From assembly GCA_023212725.1 (NCBI GenBank), contig JALBYF010000039.1:115947-179946 (forward strand): a stretch of DNA of 64,000 nucleotides, given 5' to 3'. Below are positions 20,482 through 30,156 of the stretch, piece after piece. The notes beneath the pieces were generated by a model. That model had not been told where the DNA came from and searched no databases. It saw only the letters and a list, made by a program, of their open reading frames with translations. Position 1 is the stretch's first letter. The number at the start of each line of letters is the position of its first letter. The translations under genes were made by a program, and so were the position numbers. The stretch is from Tranzscheliella williamsii. Its lineage: Eukaryota; Basidiomycota; Ustilaginomycetes; Ustilaginales; Ustilaginaceae.

Positions 20482-21020
20482 GGTCGCCGTACTGTGCGCC
20501 GTGCCCGTGTAGAGACGGGCAACAAGGAGCGAAGAACCGAGTCGAGCCAAGTCGAGTCGAGCTGAAGTTTCGGCGTCCACAGGCGGTTGTCGCGGGCAAG
20601 CGACGCTCCCCAATGTGATGCGGTGATGCGGACCAAGGTGGTGACGGTGCGGTGTTGAGCAGAGAAGGCGACAGTCATACTATCAGCCATACTACTATCA
20701 GCGTGAGTGAAGTGTTGTTCTCAGCTGCGTCGCGCTTTTCCACGCGACACGGAGTGTTAGATCAGCCTAATCAAAACGATCGCGTCTTAACATCGATTCC
20801 CTCCCTCTGAACGGTGACTCACACTCAGCGCTAGCGGGAAACCGTGTTGCTACTAGTCCACCATCCATACAGAGCGATCCGCAGAGAACAGCGGCAAATA
20901 CAGCGCACCAGCGTGTTGCAGCAGAGATACAGCGCTGGCTGGTTCGGCAGGAGTATTGCCAATGCACTACGACAAAGGATGCAAGAGAGGCTGCAGCTGT
21001 CAAAGGTAGTCACAATTCAC

Positions 21021-21134
21021 GTTGTTATAAGTGAGCTACGCTGTTATAAGTGAGCTACGCTGTTATAAGTGAGCTACGCTGTTATAAGTGAGCTACGCTG
21101 TTATAAGTCAGCTACATTGTTAGAAGTGAGCTGC
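21021..21134. repeat. 19-nt tandem repeat, six copies
   Basis: Units of 19 nt (consensus GCTGTTATAAGTGAGCTAC) begin at 21021, 21040, 21059, 21078, 21097 and 21116. The second to fourth are identical, the first and fifth each have a single change, and the last is diverged. No spacers separate the units. Confidence 0.95.
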
Positions 21135-21189
21135 GTTATTCGCTTTCTGATATGGCACGTCCAACATGGCCCAGCCTTTGACCCCACCC

Positions 21190-21237
21190 AGCATCCTTGC
21201 CAGCATCCTTGCCAGTATCCTTGCCAGTATACTTGGC
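21190..21237. repeat. 12-nt tandem repeat, four copies
   Basis: Units of 12 nt (AGCATCCTTGCC) start at 21190, 21202, 21214 and 21226, with one to three changes in the last two. Confidence 0.9.
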
Positions 21238-21783
21238 GCTCCTCGTCATGGCTCAGCGAGAATCTACCTCCCCTTTCCGTCTTCGGCGATATCGCCTGCC
21301 CGCCTTCCGCAACCCTGCCGCGTTCACCGCCGCTCGACAGCCGCCTTCGCCCCCCCTGCGCGTCAGTAGCTATGCCTTCCCCTCCTCTCTTCCTCGTTCT
21401 TCTCCACCTCCTCTTCTCCTTCTCCGACTCCCATCCAAGGCCGGGCGCCTTCTTCACCATCCTTTCTTCCTTTTCCTTTCCTTTCTTGCCTCACCCTTTC
21501 TCTTCGTCGCAACGCAGGACAGGTCCTGCTCACTGCCTTGGTGCTTCTGGTAAGCTCACTGCTTTTTGTCTTTTCTTTCCCGTTTCTAGCTGGTTCTGGC
21601 ATTGCTGGTCGGTCTGCACTCGGAGTCGCGTAGCCAGACATCCATCACCCAACGCCGGCAGCGACGGTATATGTCCAGCTAGCCCCTCACCGCACAGCTT
21701 CACCGCTGCCAACATTTCAAGCACATACCGGGTTCTGGGCGCCAGCCTGCCCAGTAGCTTGCGCATCAGCGTCAAGCTCTACT

Positions 21784-24675
21784 ATGCCTCGTGCCCAACC
21801 GGGGCCGAGTGCTCCTTCGCTCCGCCGAAGATCTCCACTAGGTCAAGTATCCACGTCCGAATCCTCATCCATCCCGCCCGCGTCCAACCAGGACGACGGA
21901 AAGGGACGCGAGCTCAGCTCGTATCATCTCGACCTGCTCCCCCTTTCGCAGCGCGATCGCGATCAGTATGACGCTTGGTCCGCATCAAGTATTGCCGGCC
22001 CGCAGGCCCCGGTCAGGCACTTGCTGCCGCGCGCCCACACTCCTGTACCCAGCTCGTCGAATCCTTTGGAACACAACCGCCTCAGCCTGCCCCTCATCCT
22101 CTGCATCGTCATCGGCGGCGTCGTCGCTGCCGCTACGCTGTCCGTCGGCCTTGCGTGGCTCCTCCGCATCGCTTGCTGTGGGTGGGGAGGCGCTCGCAAG
22201 ACCCGGCGTCAGAAGAAGCTGGACAGGGCTACTTGGAGTCCCACCGCCTTCGATACCGCTGACGCAGCTACAAAACATACCGCCTTCCGCAGCTCTTTCG
22301 ACAGCGTCACCGAGAAAGCCACCTCCAGTCACGGCAAGGCGGACGCCAAGCTCGCTGCCGACGCTACGGGCATGCCCGTGCTCCATTATCACCACCACCG
22401 TGACGCCTCGAGCGATCCGACGTCTGCGGACAAAAGCAAGGCCGAAGCTCTCCCCAGCTGGAATGGCCGAGGCTGGACGCTCTACGATCCTCCAGTGCCC
22501 GGCGTTCAGCAGCCGCAGCCTGCGCTTGTCGCCCGTGCCGCACGCGGTGGTGGCAACTACGCGGCCGCCAGCGCTGCGTTGGCGGACTGCGATCTAGAAG
22601 GTCAGCGGCCTCCCCAGACGACCGAGCGCGCCGGCGCCGCCACCCAAGACGACGCGCTGCCACAGTCAGCCTCTCAGCCCGCCCAGTCCGCCTCGCGCAT
22701 GGCCAGCCTGGGCGGCGCCGCGAACCGAGCCATGATGAACATGCTCCCGGTAACACTGCGCAACGCCGCCACCACCGCCTCAAGGCAAAGACAAACGCGC
22801 CGGCGCTACAACGAGCTGCAGCCGTACCTCGACAGCGACTTTGAGGGCACCATCGGCGGCAAGGACCGTGAGCTGCCCATGGCCAAGCGCATCGGCCGCA
22901 AGGACGACCGCTTCGCCGTCGACTGCACCACCGAAGAGGAGAACTCCCCCCGCCTCACCGGCGCGCCCCATCTCCTCTTCCCTCACGTCCGCAACGTCAT
23001 GGTCCCCGAGCCGCACGCAGCGAAAATCGGCCCGCAAGAGGAGACCCCCGCAAAAGGCACGCCGAAAGGCGCCACGGTTGAAGCAACGCCGGGCCTGGCA
23101 GGTGTTGGCGCGGCGTGGTCGCGGCAGAATTCGCAGCAGTCGATCGTGCAGATGGCGCACACGTTTGCGGGCCCGGCGTTGGCCAAGCTTCCCAAGGTGC
23201 TCGAGCCGGGGCGCGCCTCGGTGCTTCCGTTCCCCGTGTTGCAGGGCGACCGGCGGACGCGGCTGGTGGGTTCGGTGGGGACGTGGCTGACCCAGCTGAA
23301 TGCGGCGGGGACGGTGGCGGATCCGTACACTGTGCCGACACCGCGGCCCGACCAGCGGCTGACGAAGAACGGCAGTCTCAAGAGCATGTACAGCTCGGCC
23401 ACGGCGGTGGATACCACCGCGGGGTTCTCGACGCAGTCGGATGGGGGTGTGGACGGGCAGGCGGCGGTGGCGGGGGCGGACGCTGCGCAGGTGCACCACT
23501 ACAAGCAGCAACGGCGGCTGCTGCGCAAGGCGCAGATGCTGGCTGATGTGCCGCGCCCCGACGTCAGCCGGGCGCCGAGCATCCGGCCGCACTTCTGCCC
23601 CACCACGGACCTGCACACCTGGCTCGAGCCGGCGCGCGTATCGACCACCCATGGCCTGCGCGTGCTCGAAGAGGCGCCCGAGAGCGCGCGCGAGCAGGAG
23701 CCGTTTGTCTCGGACACCGAGCGCCCGCGCCCGCTGCGCAAGATGGAGTCCTTCGAGTCCGAGATGTCCTTCCCCGCGCCCCAGCTGCGTCCGCCGCCGT
23801 CCAAGCGCCATCGCACCGCGCGCAAGCCCTCCTCCCAGCGTGCACGTCCTCGGGCCCTCCCTTCCTCCCCCCTCCGCCACCACGGCGTGGCAAAGCCAAC
23901 CACCCATCCACTCTCCTCGGCCTGTCAGAGCTCCGCCGCCACGTATATCTCCTCCGTCTTCGACCAGGAGTTTGCCCGCCACAGGCAGCGTGAGGAGCGC
24001 CGCACCAGCCGCCAACACCGCGATCAGGCGCTCGGGGCAGATGCGGACGCGGTCGGCTCGGCACGCGCCAAGGCGCTTGCCAAGGCCAAGGCCAAGGGCG
24101 ACGCGGATGCCGCCGTCCAGCAGGCGCTGAACCGGCGCAGGATGCTTTCGGTCAGCTCGCGCGGTGCCCAACCGCGCCCCGTAACACGCGATGCGAGCAT
24201 CCGCACCGAGCACAGCGTCTACTCGGAGCTGACCGCACTCTCCGCCTACCCGTTCCAGGCTCCGCTCTTCTCCGGTGCAGCGCTCCCCTCCAGCACCGCC
24301 CCCAGCGAACCCGCGCAACTCAGCGCCAACGACCACGACGCCCACATCAAGCAACTCAAGAGCGCAGCCAAGAAGGAGGCGAAGAAGGCTGCCAAGCGCG
24401 AACTTCGTCGCGCCGCCAACGGCCCCCCCGCACCACCGTCCCCGGTGGTTGTCCCCGAGCTGCGCCAGCGCGACCTCGCACGCCGCGTCGCCTCTATGGG
24501 CTCCTTCCCCCCCAGCGCCGCTGTTGACACCCGCGACTCGCCCTGGACCTCCAGCGACTCCGACATCAGCCTCCGCCGCTGGGGCCCGACCCACCCCCAC
24601 CGCACCACCACCCGCTCTCCCTCTCTTCACATCCCCGCCCCCACCAAGTACGACCTCTTGCAAGATCTCTGCTAA
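21784..24675 (+). CDS. Large single-TM, mostly disordered protein, function unknown
   Basis: The 963-aa protein has a short Ser/Pro-rich N-terminus, one strong membrane helix at about residues 102-128 (LILCIVIGGVVAAATLSVGLAWLL), a juxtamembrane CC pair and a basic stop-transfer region (ARKTRRQKK). The remaining 830 residues are low in hydrophobics, rich in Ala, Ser, Pro, Arg and Lys, and look intrinsically disordered, with a Lys/Ala helix (about 860-880). No signal peptide precedes the helix. I recognise no family; it may be lineage-restricted. Topology with a short outside N-terminus and long cytosolic tail is suggested by the basic residues after the helix. Intronless. Confidence 0.7.
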   Translation: MPRAQPGPSAPSLRRRSPLGQVSTSESSSIPPASNQDDGKGRELSSYHLDLLPLSQRDRDQYDAWSASSIAGPQAPVRHLLPRAHTPVPSSSNPLEHNRLSLPLILCIVIGGVVAAATLSVGLAWLLRIACCGWGGARKTRRQKKLDRATWSPTAFDTADAATKHTAFRSSFDSVTEKATSSHGKADAKLAADATGMPVLHYHHHRDASSDPTSADKSKAEALPSWNGRGWTLYDPPVPGVQQPQPALVARAARGGGNYAAASAALADCDLEGQRPPQTTERAGAATQDDALPQSASQPAQSASRMASLGGAANRAMMNMLPVTLRNAATTASRQRQTRRRYNELQPYLDSDFEGTIGGKDRELPMAKRIGRKDDRFAVDCTTEEENSPRLTGAPHLLFPHVRNVMVPEPHAAKIGPQEETPAKGTPKGATVEATPGLAGVGAAWSRQNSQQSIVQMAHTFAGPALAKLPKVLEPGRASVLPFPVLQGDRRTRLVGSVGTWLTQLNAAGTVADPYTVPTPRPDQRLTKNGSLKSMYSSATAVDTTAGFSTQSDGGVDGQAAVAGADAAQVHHYKQQRRLLRKAQMLADVPRPDVSRAPSIRPHFCPTTDLHTWLEPARVSTTHGLRVLEEAPESAREQEPFVSDTERPRPLRKMESFESEMSFPAPQLRPPPSKRHRTARKPSSQRARPRALPSSPLRHHGVAKPTTHPLSSACQSSAATYISSVFDQEFARHRQREERRTSRQHRDQALGADADAVGSARAKALAKAKAKGDADAAVQQALNRRRMLSVSSRGAQPRPVTRDASIRTEHSVYSELTALSAYPFQAPLFSGAALPSSTAPSEPAQLSANDHDAHIKQLKSAAKKEAKKAAKRELRRAANGPPAPPSPVVVPELRQRDLARRVASMGSFPPSAAVDTRDSPWTSSDSDISLRRWGPTHPHRTTTRSPSLHIPAPTKYDLLQDLC

Positions 24676-24876
24676 AGTGGCTCCCCTCCCCATCCTTCCC
24701 CCGCTGCATCACCCCTCCGTGTATTCCTCTCCCTTTTTGTCCCGCTCTTGCCGTCATACTCAATCTGCCATTTTACCTTGGCTTTTCTCGTGCCGGCACC
24801 GGCGCATCTTTGCACACGAATCGACTGCGTAAGTGGAAGGACAGTGGGAATACGGTGTGTGAAGGGGCCAGGGCGG

Positions 24877-25480
24877 TCAACGGCGGCCGGGGTGCGCCGC
24901 CCAGTGGGCGTCTATGACGTCGGGCGCGAGCTCGGCCAGGTTGCGGAGGATGCGGAACCAGTGGAGCTTTATCTCGACGCTGGCGCTGCCGATGAGCTGG
25001 TCGAAGACGGGGCGGTGCTGTTGGATGTGGTCGTGGAGGGCGCTGTAGGCGGGAAGCCACGAGGTGCGGAGGACCTCGGCGCTCTCGTAGATCACCTTGT
25101 CCGGATGGAAGCTGGTGCTGATCAGCGCCTTGGTCAGCGCCTCGAGTGCGTAGAGTTTGGTCGCTATGTGTCTTGGCGACGCACCTGCGCCAGGGCAAAA
25201 ATCAGCGCACTGTCAGTCTCGCTGCTCGCCCACGAACGCCTCCAGTGCACCTACCCATCACGCTTGTTACCCGTCTCACTGCGTTGATCCGATCCTGCAG
25301 ATGGTCCGGCACCAGATCCAACGGCACCGAGTACGGCACGCCGTGCAGGTGGATCGCCAGCTCCATGTTGTCGTAAGGATATAGCGCGCGGTAGCGGTGC
25401 ACCGAGCTGGGCGGCAGCAGCGGGCCCACTACGGCTCCGAGCGCGACAACGAGCATCACCAAGTGCGCGCACACCATCAT
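24877..25480 (-). CDS. Secreted-protein family member 1 (candidate effector)
   Basis: Exons 25480-25255 and 25184-24877 join to a 177-aa protein. The 70-nt intron has a GTAGGT donor and a GCGCAG acceptor and splits a Gly codon in phase 1. The start at 25480 gives a signal peptide ending near residue 20 (VVALGAVVG), and the mature protein has no Cys. The second exon encodes a helical-looking domain with STSFHPDKV (motif at 25102-25113) and ends with Arg-Arg. It is the most diverged of five tandem minus-strand genes sharing signal peptide, intron phase and the HP motif. Function is unknown; role as a smut effector is inferred from architecture and clustering. Confidence 0.72.
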
Positions 25481-26085
25481 CTTGCAGACTCTGCCCGTGA
25501 CGGTTGGCAGCCGGCAGACATCCGGCCGCTGCTCGTATTTATCCTGCCGCATCGTGCGCGTCTCGGTCAGCACGTAGCATCTTGCGTCGCCTGGCGACGC
25601 CGGGCTGAGTGTCCGTGAGCCGGACGCGGGCGCGGTAATGGCTAGCCGCACCGCTGCGCGATCTGCAATGCCGCACGTGTGCCACCCCGAAGCTTGCCCG
25701 TTCCCCAAGCGGTTACCGGCCAAGCCTCGGGTTCGTATTGGCCCTGGCTCGGCTGCACAATGTTGCGGGCACAGCATGCCGCCGGTATGAAACCCGACAG
25801 GCAAGCCAGCGATGCAGGGCGAGCGAAGCCACCCAGAGCCCTCACGCTGCGCTCCGCCCGACGCTGAATAGCGCCAGCACTGCCCCTATCTCTCGCGGCC
25901 CGCAATCGTCCCGCGCGGACGAAACGGTCGCTGCGGCCACTAGGTAGCATGTCATCACCGCCGCGCACACATGCACATCCTCCGCAGCCGCTGCCGCTGC
26001 CCTCATGATGGCGGGTCACAGATAAATTCAAGCGAGCATGCTGGCGGCGACAACAAGGACAACTTCGGTGCACTGGCATGGCGCT
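25481..26085. other. Spacer between secreted-protein genes 1 and 2
   Basis: No gene supported. The TATA-like box of gene 1 is at 25536-25543. No decayed copy of the family was recognised. Confidence 0.5.
25536..25543 (-). promoter_or_regulatory. TATA-like box of secreted-protein gene 1
   Basis: GATAAATA on the minus strand lies about 56-63 nt upstream of the ATG at 25480, matching the arrangement at the other family members. Confidence 0.5.
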
Positions 26086-26697
26086 TCAAGGAAGGTGTCT
26101 TGTGTAGGTGGGCGCATAGCCTGCTAGGTCGCGTAGCTTTTGTACTTCCTGGAGCAGTGCTTCGAAGGTGAAGCCATCTCCTGGGACCAGGACCTGCCTG
26201 TACTGGTCAGCCTGGCCTACGAGGTGAGTGTGAAGGCCTCTGTAAGTCCTTGCCACGTTTGTGAAAGCTGTCGGCGGCTGGAAGCTGACTACCTCCGGGT
26301 GGAAGGAGTGGGTTATCAGGTTTCCAGTCCTGGAGTAGATGCTCCGCAAAAGGAGCCGTGCACCCGTCCGTAACTGCGCAACTATCTCCTCATCAGGGTC
26401 TATGAACCGCCGAGGCGTTAGTGTCACGCGCGTGTCACAGGACGGGACGGACGGTTCCGGACACTTACGAGAGAAATCAATGGCCCGGAGATTCTCAATG
26501 TCGCCCGCAAGTTCGGGGTCTACACCGGTAGGGTCAAGTATGTAGTCATCCCTGAAGTTCTCTAGATGATCGAAAGGGCCGTAGAGATTGCGGTAAACAG
26601 TTATCGCAGGAGGATTAGGAATGCCCGGGCAGACGACCATCTGCAGCGCACACAGCGCTGCAGCCAGGCCGAAGAGGAGAAGACTAGGTCGGTACAT
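26086..26697 (-). CDS. Secreted-protein family member 2 (candidate effector)
   Basis: Exons 26697-26469 and 26399-26086 give 180 aa. The 69-nt intron (26400-26468) has a GTAAGT donor, a CTAAC branch point and a TAG acceptor, in phase 1 like its neighbours. Because 69 is divisible by three and the intron has no stop, the unspliced frame is also open (203 aa) and would add a 23-residue insert containing two Cys. The signal peptide covers about residues 1-24. The C-terminal domain contains THSFHPEVV (26296-26307) and ends near LP. Function unknown. A TATA box lies upstream at 26757-26767. Confidence 0.75.
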   Translation of the reverse strand: MYRPSLLLFGLAAALCALQMVVCPGIPNPPAITVYRNLYGPFDHLENFRDDYILDPTGVDPELAGDIENLRAIDFSRKCPEPSVPSCDTRVTLTPRRFIDPDEEIVAQLRTGARLLLRSIYSRTGNLITHSFHPEVVSFQPPTAFTNVARTYRGLHTHLVGQADQYRQVLVPGDGFTFEALLQEVQKLRDLAGYAPTYTRHLP

Positions 26698-27636
26698 GTT
26701 GGATCAAGGGATTGAGTAGAGCTGGTGAAGCGCAGGAGGGATCCTCGAACGGCGGCCCTTTTATATCTTTCTCCGAGGCGCGACAGAGCTGCATCACCTA
26801 CATCACGGCTAGCCGCCAACCGCATAGCCAGCATAGCCTTCATTACCACATGTCGCGCTGGCATTGGACGGCGGGACCGCGAAAACTCACACCAAGGCGG
26901 TGCCAGCGACGTTCACAGGGCGTCTGTAACGATATGTCTCTCTATGCAAGGCGTGTGCTTCATGCGCCGCTGCCCGTTGCCGTGGGAAGCGGAAGCCCAG
27001 CTTATCGACCGTGGGACGGTGGCGCGCAAAATCGCCATTTGCACTTCATGAAGCTCACGTAGCGACTGGAGCCGCATGCTCGGCAGAGGGCAGTGCAAAG
27101 GGATCGAGTCAGATTCACAGCACGGCCCGCCGGACCTTCCACATTAGCGTGAGTGGCGGCGGGATACATCCTTGGACTAGAGGCATGAAGGCGAACGCTC
27201 GGGTGGGGAGACTCGCCACTACGCATGGTGGCTCTGGACCGTGCAAACGTACATGCTGCCAGACATTGCAGACAATGCACGTAGGGTGGCAACCAGTCTG
27301 ATTGCACAGTTAACACCTACACTGATCCTATGATGACCAACACCTTTGTTTCTGCTGGAGGTGAGGCACCGTTGTACACGCTTTCTAGCACATGCTTGCA
27401 TCCAGGTCTGTTTAGGCCGATCACACTCGCGCAGGCAGTCAGTATAAAGACGCGCACTCCAGGCGATCCGGCAGCTCGGGGCACCGTGTTCCCACTTGGA
27501 TGGCGGAAGCGTAGCAGTTACAAAGACTGGACAGGCGGTGACGGACCGGAATTCTGGACACGAATCTACCGTGGGGCAAGGGGCAAACGGCAGGTGTGCT
27601 TTGCTGGAGCGTACGGACGACGATGTGTGGCGCCGC
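26698..27636. other. Spacer between secreted-protein genes 2 and 3
   Basis: This is the largest gap inside the cluster. No open frame with signal peptide or HP motif is seen. It holds the promoter of gene 2 and 3' flank of gene 3. Confidence 0.5.
26757..26767 (-). promoter_or_regulatory. TATA box of secreted-protein gene 2
   Basis: GATATAAAAGG on the minus strand lies 60-70 nt before the ATG at 26697. Confidence 0.65.
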
Positions 27637-28320
27637 TTACACGGGAAGTATATGGGTGCTCAGAACACTATCGGCAATATCCACAAGCCTTTGGTAATAG
27701 TAAATCCGATCCCTGAGGTTGGCGTCGATCCCCTGAAGCCGAGCTTGCCTAGATCGCACATAATTGATCAGACCGTTGTACGAGTCGCGAATTTGTTGGA
27801 CGTTGTTACGGCTTTGACGATGGACGTTGTCAGGATGGAGTGACTGGCGGGCATAGATATTGGCATCGGTTTGCAGCGCTTGCAGGCTTTGAAGCACTTT
27901 TAAGCGGTCGGGCAAAGGCAAAGGCACAAGTCCAGAAGCGGGTCAGTGTATGTTGGCATGGTACCGCTGGCAAGCGAATGTATGTTGTGACATACCTGAA
28001 GCTTGGTTGCTTCGACTATTCGAGATGACACTAAAGTGTCCCTGAAAATGCTCGGCAGTGTCTGGGCCAAGCACAGGGGCGTTGATACTTGCTCGAGCAT
28101 TGCGAAAATGAGTTTGGTGAAGCCCAACGTAATTTCTTTGCAGTGCTTCCTCCCGTTGTTGCGCTTGTTGGGCACGTAGACGATCCTGGCGCTCCTGTAT
28201 CTCTTGCGCGCGAGACCGACTGTCGCTGTTGTCCCCCTCAGAAGTGGCTGGTGAGGAGAGCAAGACGACGCAGAAAAGGAACAGCGGAACTAGACTGTAG
28301 ACCACCTTTGCTTTCAACAT
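27637..28320 (-). CDS. Secreted-protein family member 3 (candidate effector)
   Basis: Exons 28320-27996 and 27896-27637 give 194 aa. The intron (99 nt) has a GTATGT donor in phase 1; the acceptor chosen (TTAAAAG at 27897) restores a Val codon and the second-exon frame. The signal peptide (about 1-27) contains SLVPLFLF, nearly identical to gene 4. A Gln/Arg/Glu-rich helix follows. The C-terminal domain contains RQSLHPDNV (27832-27843), then Tyr/Arg-rich helices, ending LPV. The mature protein has no Cys. The first ATG after the open frame begins is inside the leader; 28320 directly precedes the hydrophobic core. The acceptor is the weakest splice call of the five. Confidence 0.72.
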
Positions 28321-28833
28321 ATCTGCAACAGTGATGGATCTAGCGGTCAGAGCCTGCAGGAGGGGACGGGCTGCGGAAGGAGAGGGGGAGCTCCAAGAAC
28401 ATTTTCTTTGGCCCTTAAATGCCATTCAGGCACGAAACGCAGCTGTGCTAAGGCTGTTGCTCTCCCGTCTCTGGCAGACTTTGGCGCAATGCTCCATTGT
28501 ATGCAGCGCTGCATGCTGCAAAACACGACAACGCTCGCCCACTTGGCTGAAATCAAGCGGTTACAACCGTCGCCTTCATCGCTGCCGACCCTATTTATCC
28601 GCCGAGCTCGACAGAGCCACAGCAACCCCCGAACATCGAAAGGTTGATAGTTCAGACCCGACTCCGAAAGGCCGATTCATGCACACCGTCACTACCAGAC
28701 ATACGCTCGGAGCAGGCCGGTTGCGCCTTGAGCAGCCTAGCACCGCATTGATAAAAGGAAAGTACTTCATAGAAAAACAGCACTTGGAGAGTATCTGCAT
28801 AGTGCCGAGCTGGCTGGAAGCGATCTTGCGAAT
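28321..28833. other. Spacer between secreted-protein genes 3 and 4
   Basis: No gene supported. It contains the putative TATA-like element of gene 3 at 28411-28420. Confidence 0.5.
28411..28420 (-). promoter_or_regulatory. TATA-like element of secreted-protein gene 3
   Basis: ATTTAAGGGC on the minus strand lies 91-100 nt before the ATG at 28320. It is the weakest match of the set. Confidence 0.4.
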
Positions 28834-29573
28834 CTACAGTGTTCGCGGTAGCCGTATAGCAGCGCCCAGTTGGAGCTCATCAGGCAACCCACTGGCGTCG
28901 CTTGATTGAAGTAGGTTGGTTCTCAGTAGACGTCGGGCTAATTCGACGAAATCGTTGACAGAGCCATCATTGAAAGAAGAGTACCGAGTGGCCGCTGTAG
29001 GGACAAGCTTAACGAAGGCATTGGAAACGAGGCGGATATTTTCACGGCCGTGGCGAACGGCATTAGAGGGATGGAGCGAATCCCTGAAGTAGACCTTGGC
29101 ACGTTGTTGTACCTTCTTGAATGCCTCAATCGCTGCGTGCATGGTCAATAGGGAGACAAACAGGCGTCAGTATATATCCGGATAACGGCAGGGGAAGCAT
29201 GGTGTGGCATACCTGGCGGAGGGATGTTTTTGTACCTTCTTCTGCCTAAACCGTGGATGATCTCCAAGTGCGCTTTAAGTTCGGTGTTGAACAACTCTAT
29301 GTCGAGCATAGGGGGATGGCGTTCCGGCGGGACCGTAAGAGAGTATCTTTCTGCGTAGAAGCTGCGGTACTCATGCAAGTTATGTTCCCTTCGTCGGTCC
29401 CGTAGTTCTGCCGCTTGGTTCAATTGCAGCTTCTGTAGTTCTGACTCATCTTGCGGCTCAGCAGACTGGCCTACGGAGCTTGAACTGCTTGTAGCAGTGG
29501 CTAGTGAGGACAGCAGGAAATTGAAGAGAAGGAACAGGGGGACAAGGCTGTGCAGGAGTCCGGCTCTAGCCAT
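28834..29573 (-). CDS. Secreted-protein family member 4 (candidate effector)
   Basis: Exons 29573-29213 and 29132-28834 give 219 aa. The intron (80 nt) has a GTATGC donor and a CACGCAG acceptor and interrupts an Ala codon in phase 1. The signal peptide (about 1-27) carries HSLVPLFLLF, the same core as gene 3. A Ser-rich start of the mature protein is followed by a charged helical segment and, after the intron, FRDSLHPSNAV (29068-29079). No Cys in the mature protein. Genes 3, 4 and 5 appear to be the most recently duplicated members by signal-peptide similarity. Function unknown. Confidence 0.78.
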
Positions 29574-30156
29574 GACTGCAACTGGAAGAGGTCAGGCGAC
29601 TGGCTACTTGAAGGGAATGATAAACTGCTGAACAAGAGGGGAAGTAACCTAAGCGGTTTCCTGACCTTTATATATTGTACCCATCATCGGAACGCCCCAA
29701 TGACAAGGGCGTAGGGCTAAGCGGTATCCACCAAGTCATCGCCGCAGCGTGAGCACATGCACATTCAGGTGGACGATGGACCGGGCTCATAAGGATAATT
29801 GCTCATGAGCACGCACACATTCATATCATTTGACCCATTGCACGCAAATGAAGCCGGAAGGGGGAAGTATAGGACAACTTAAATCGGCCAGCAGGGTACA
29901 GTTAGCAGTCGAGGGCAGTATAAGCAGCGGGAAACAGTGGGAAGCGCTTGACCCAGGCTGGCACTCCATCGCGCTCGAATGAAGCCTCATACGGCATAGT
30001 ATGATCATAGGATATGTTCTCGAAACTGCACATACAGTAGGCGGTTGGCGGGAAGAGGCCTACAGCTGGAGTCGGGACTACTTGGCAAGCGTGCCTATGC
30101 CCTTGTCATTCGAGGCGGCCCAGGATAGACAGAGACTCTGAGACTCGCGCAAGACC
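29574..30156. other. Spacer between secreted-protein genes 4 and 5
   Basis: No gene supported. It holds the TATA box of gene 4 and the 3' flank of gene 5. Confidence 0.5.
29665..29676 (-). promoter_or_regulatory. TATA box of secreted-protein gene 4
   Basis: AATATATAAAGG on the minus strand lies 92-103 nt before the ATG at 29573. Confidence 0.65.

Larger units (their letters stand above)
20482..21783. other. Repeat-bearing intergenic region
   Basis: No supported gene. It contains two separate tandem repeats (21021-21134 and 21190-21237) and a C/T-rich leader before 21784. It lies between divergent genes, so both promoters are within it. Confidence 0.6.

Noticed and set aside
21021..21134. 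CRISPR-like array
   Set aside because: The units are directly adjacent with no spacers and the genome is fungal; it is a simple minisatellite.
22780..24693. 637-codon minus-strand frame
   Set aside because: Antisense to the 963-aa protein; no domain, composition typical of a shadow frame.
25642..26079. 145-codon minus-strand frame between cluster genes 1 and 2
   Set aside because: Cys/Arg/Gly-rich, no signal peptide or HP motif; probably spacer DNA.
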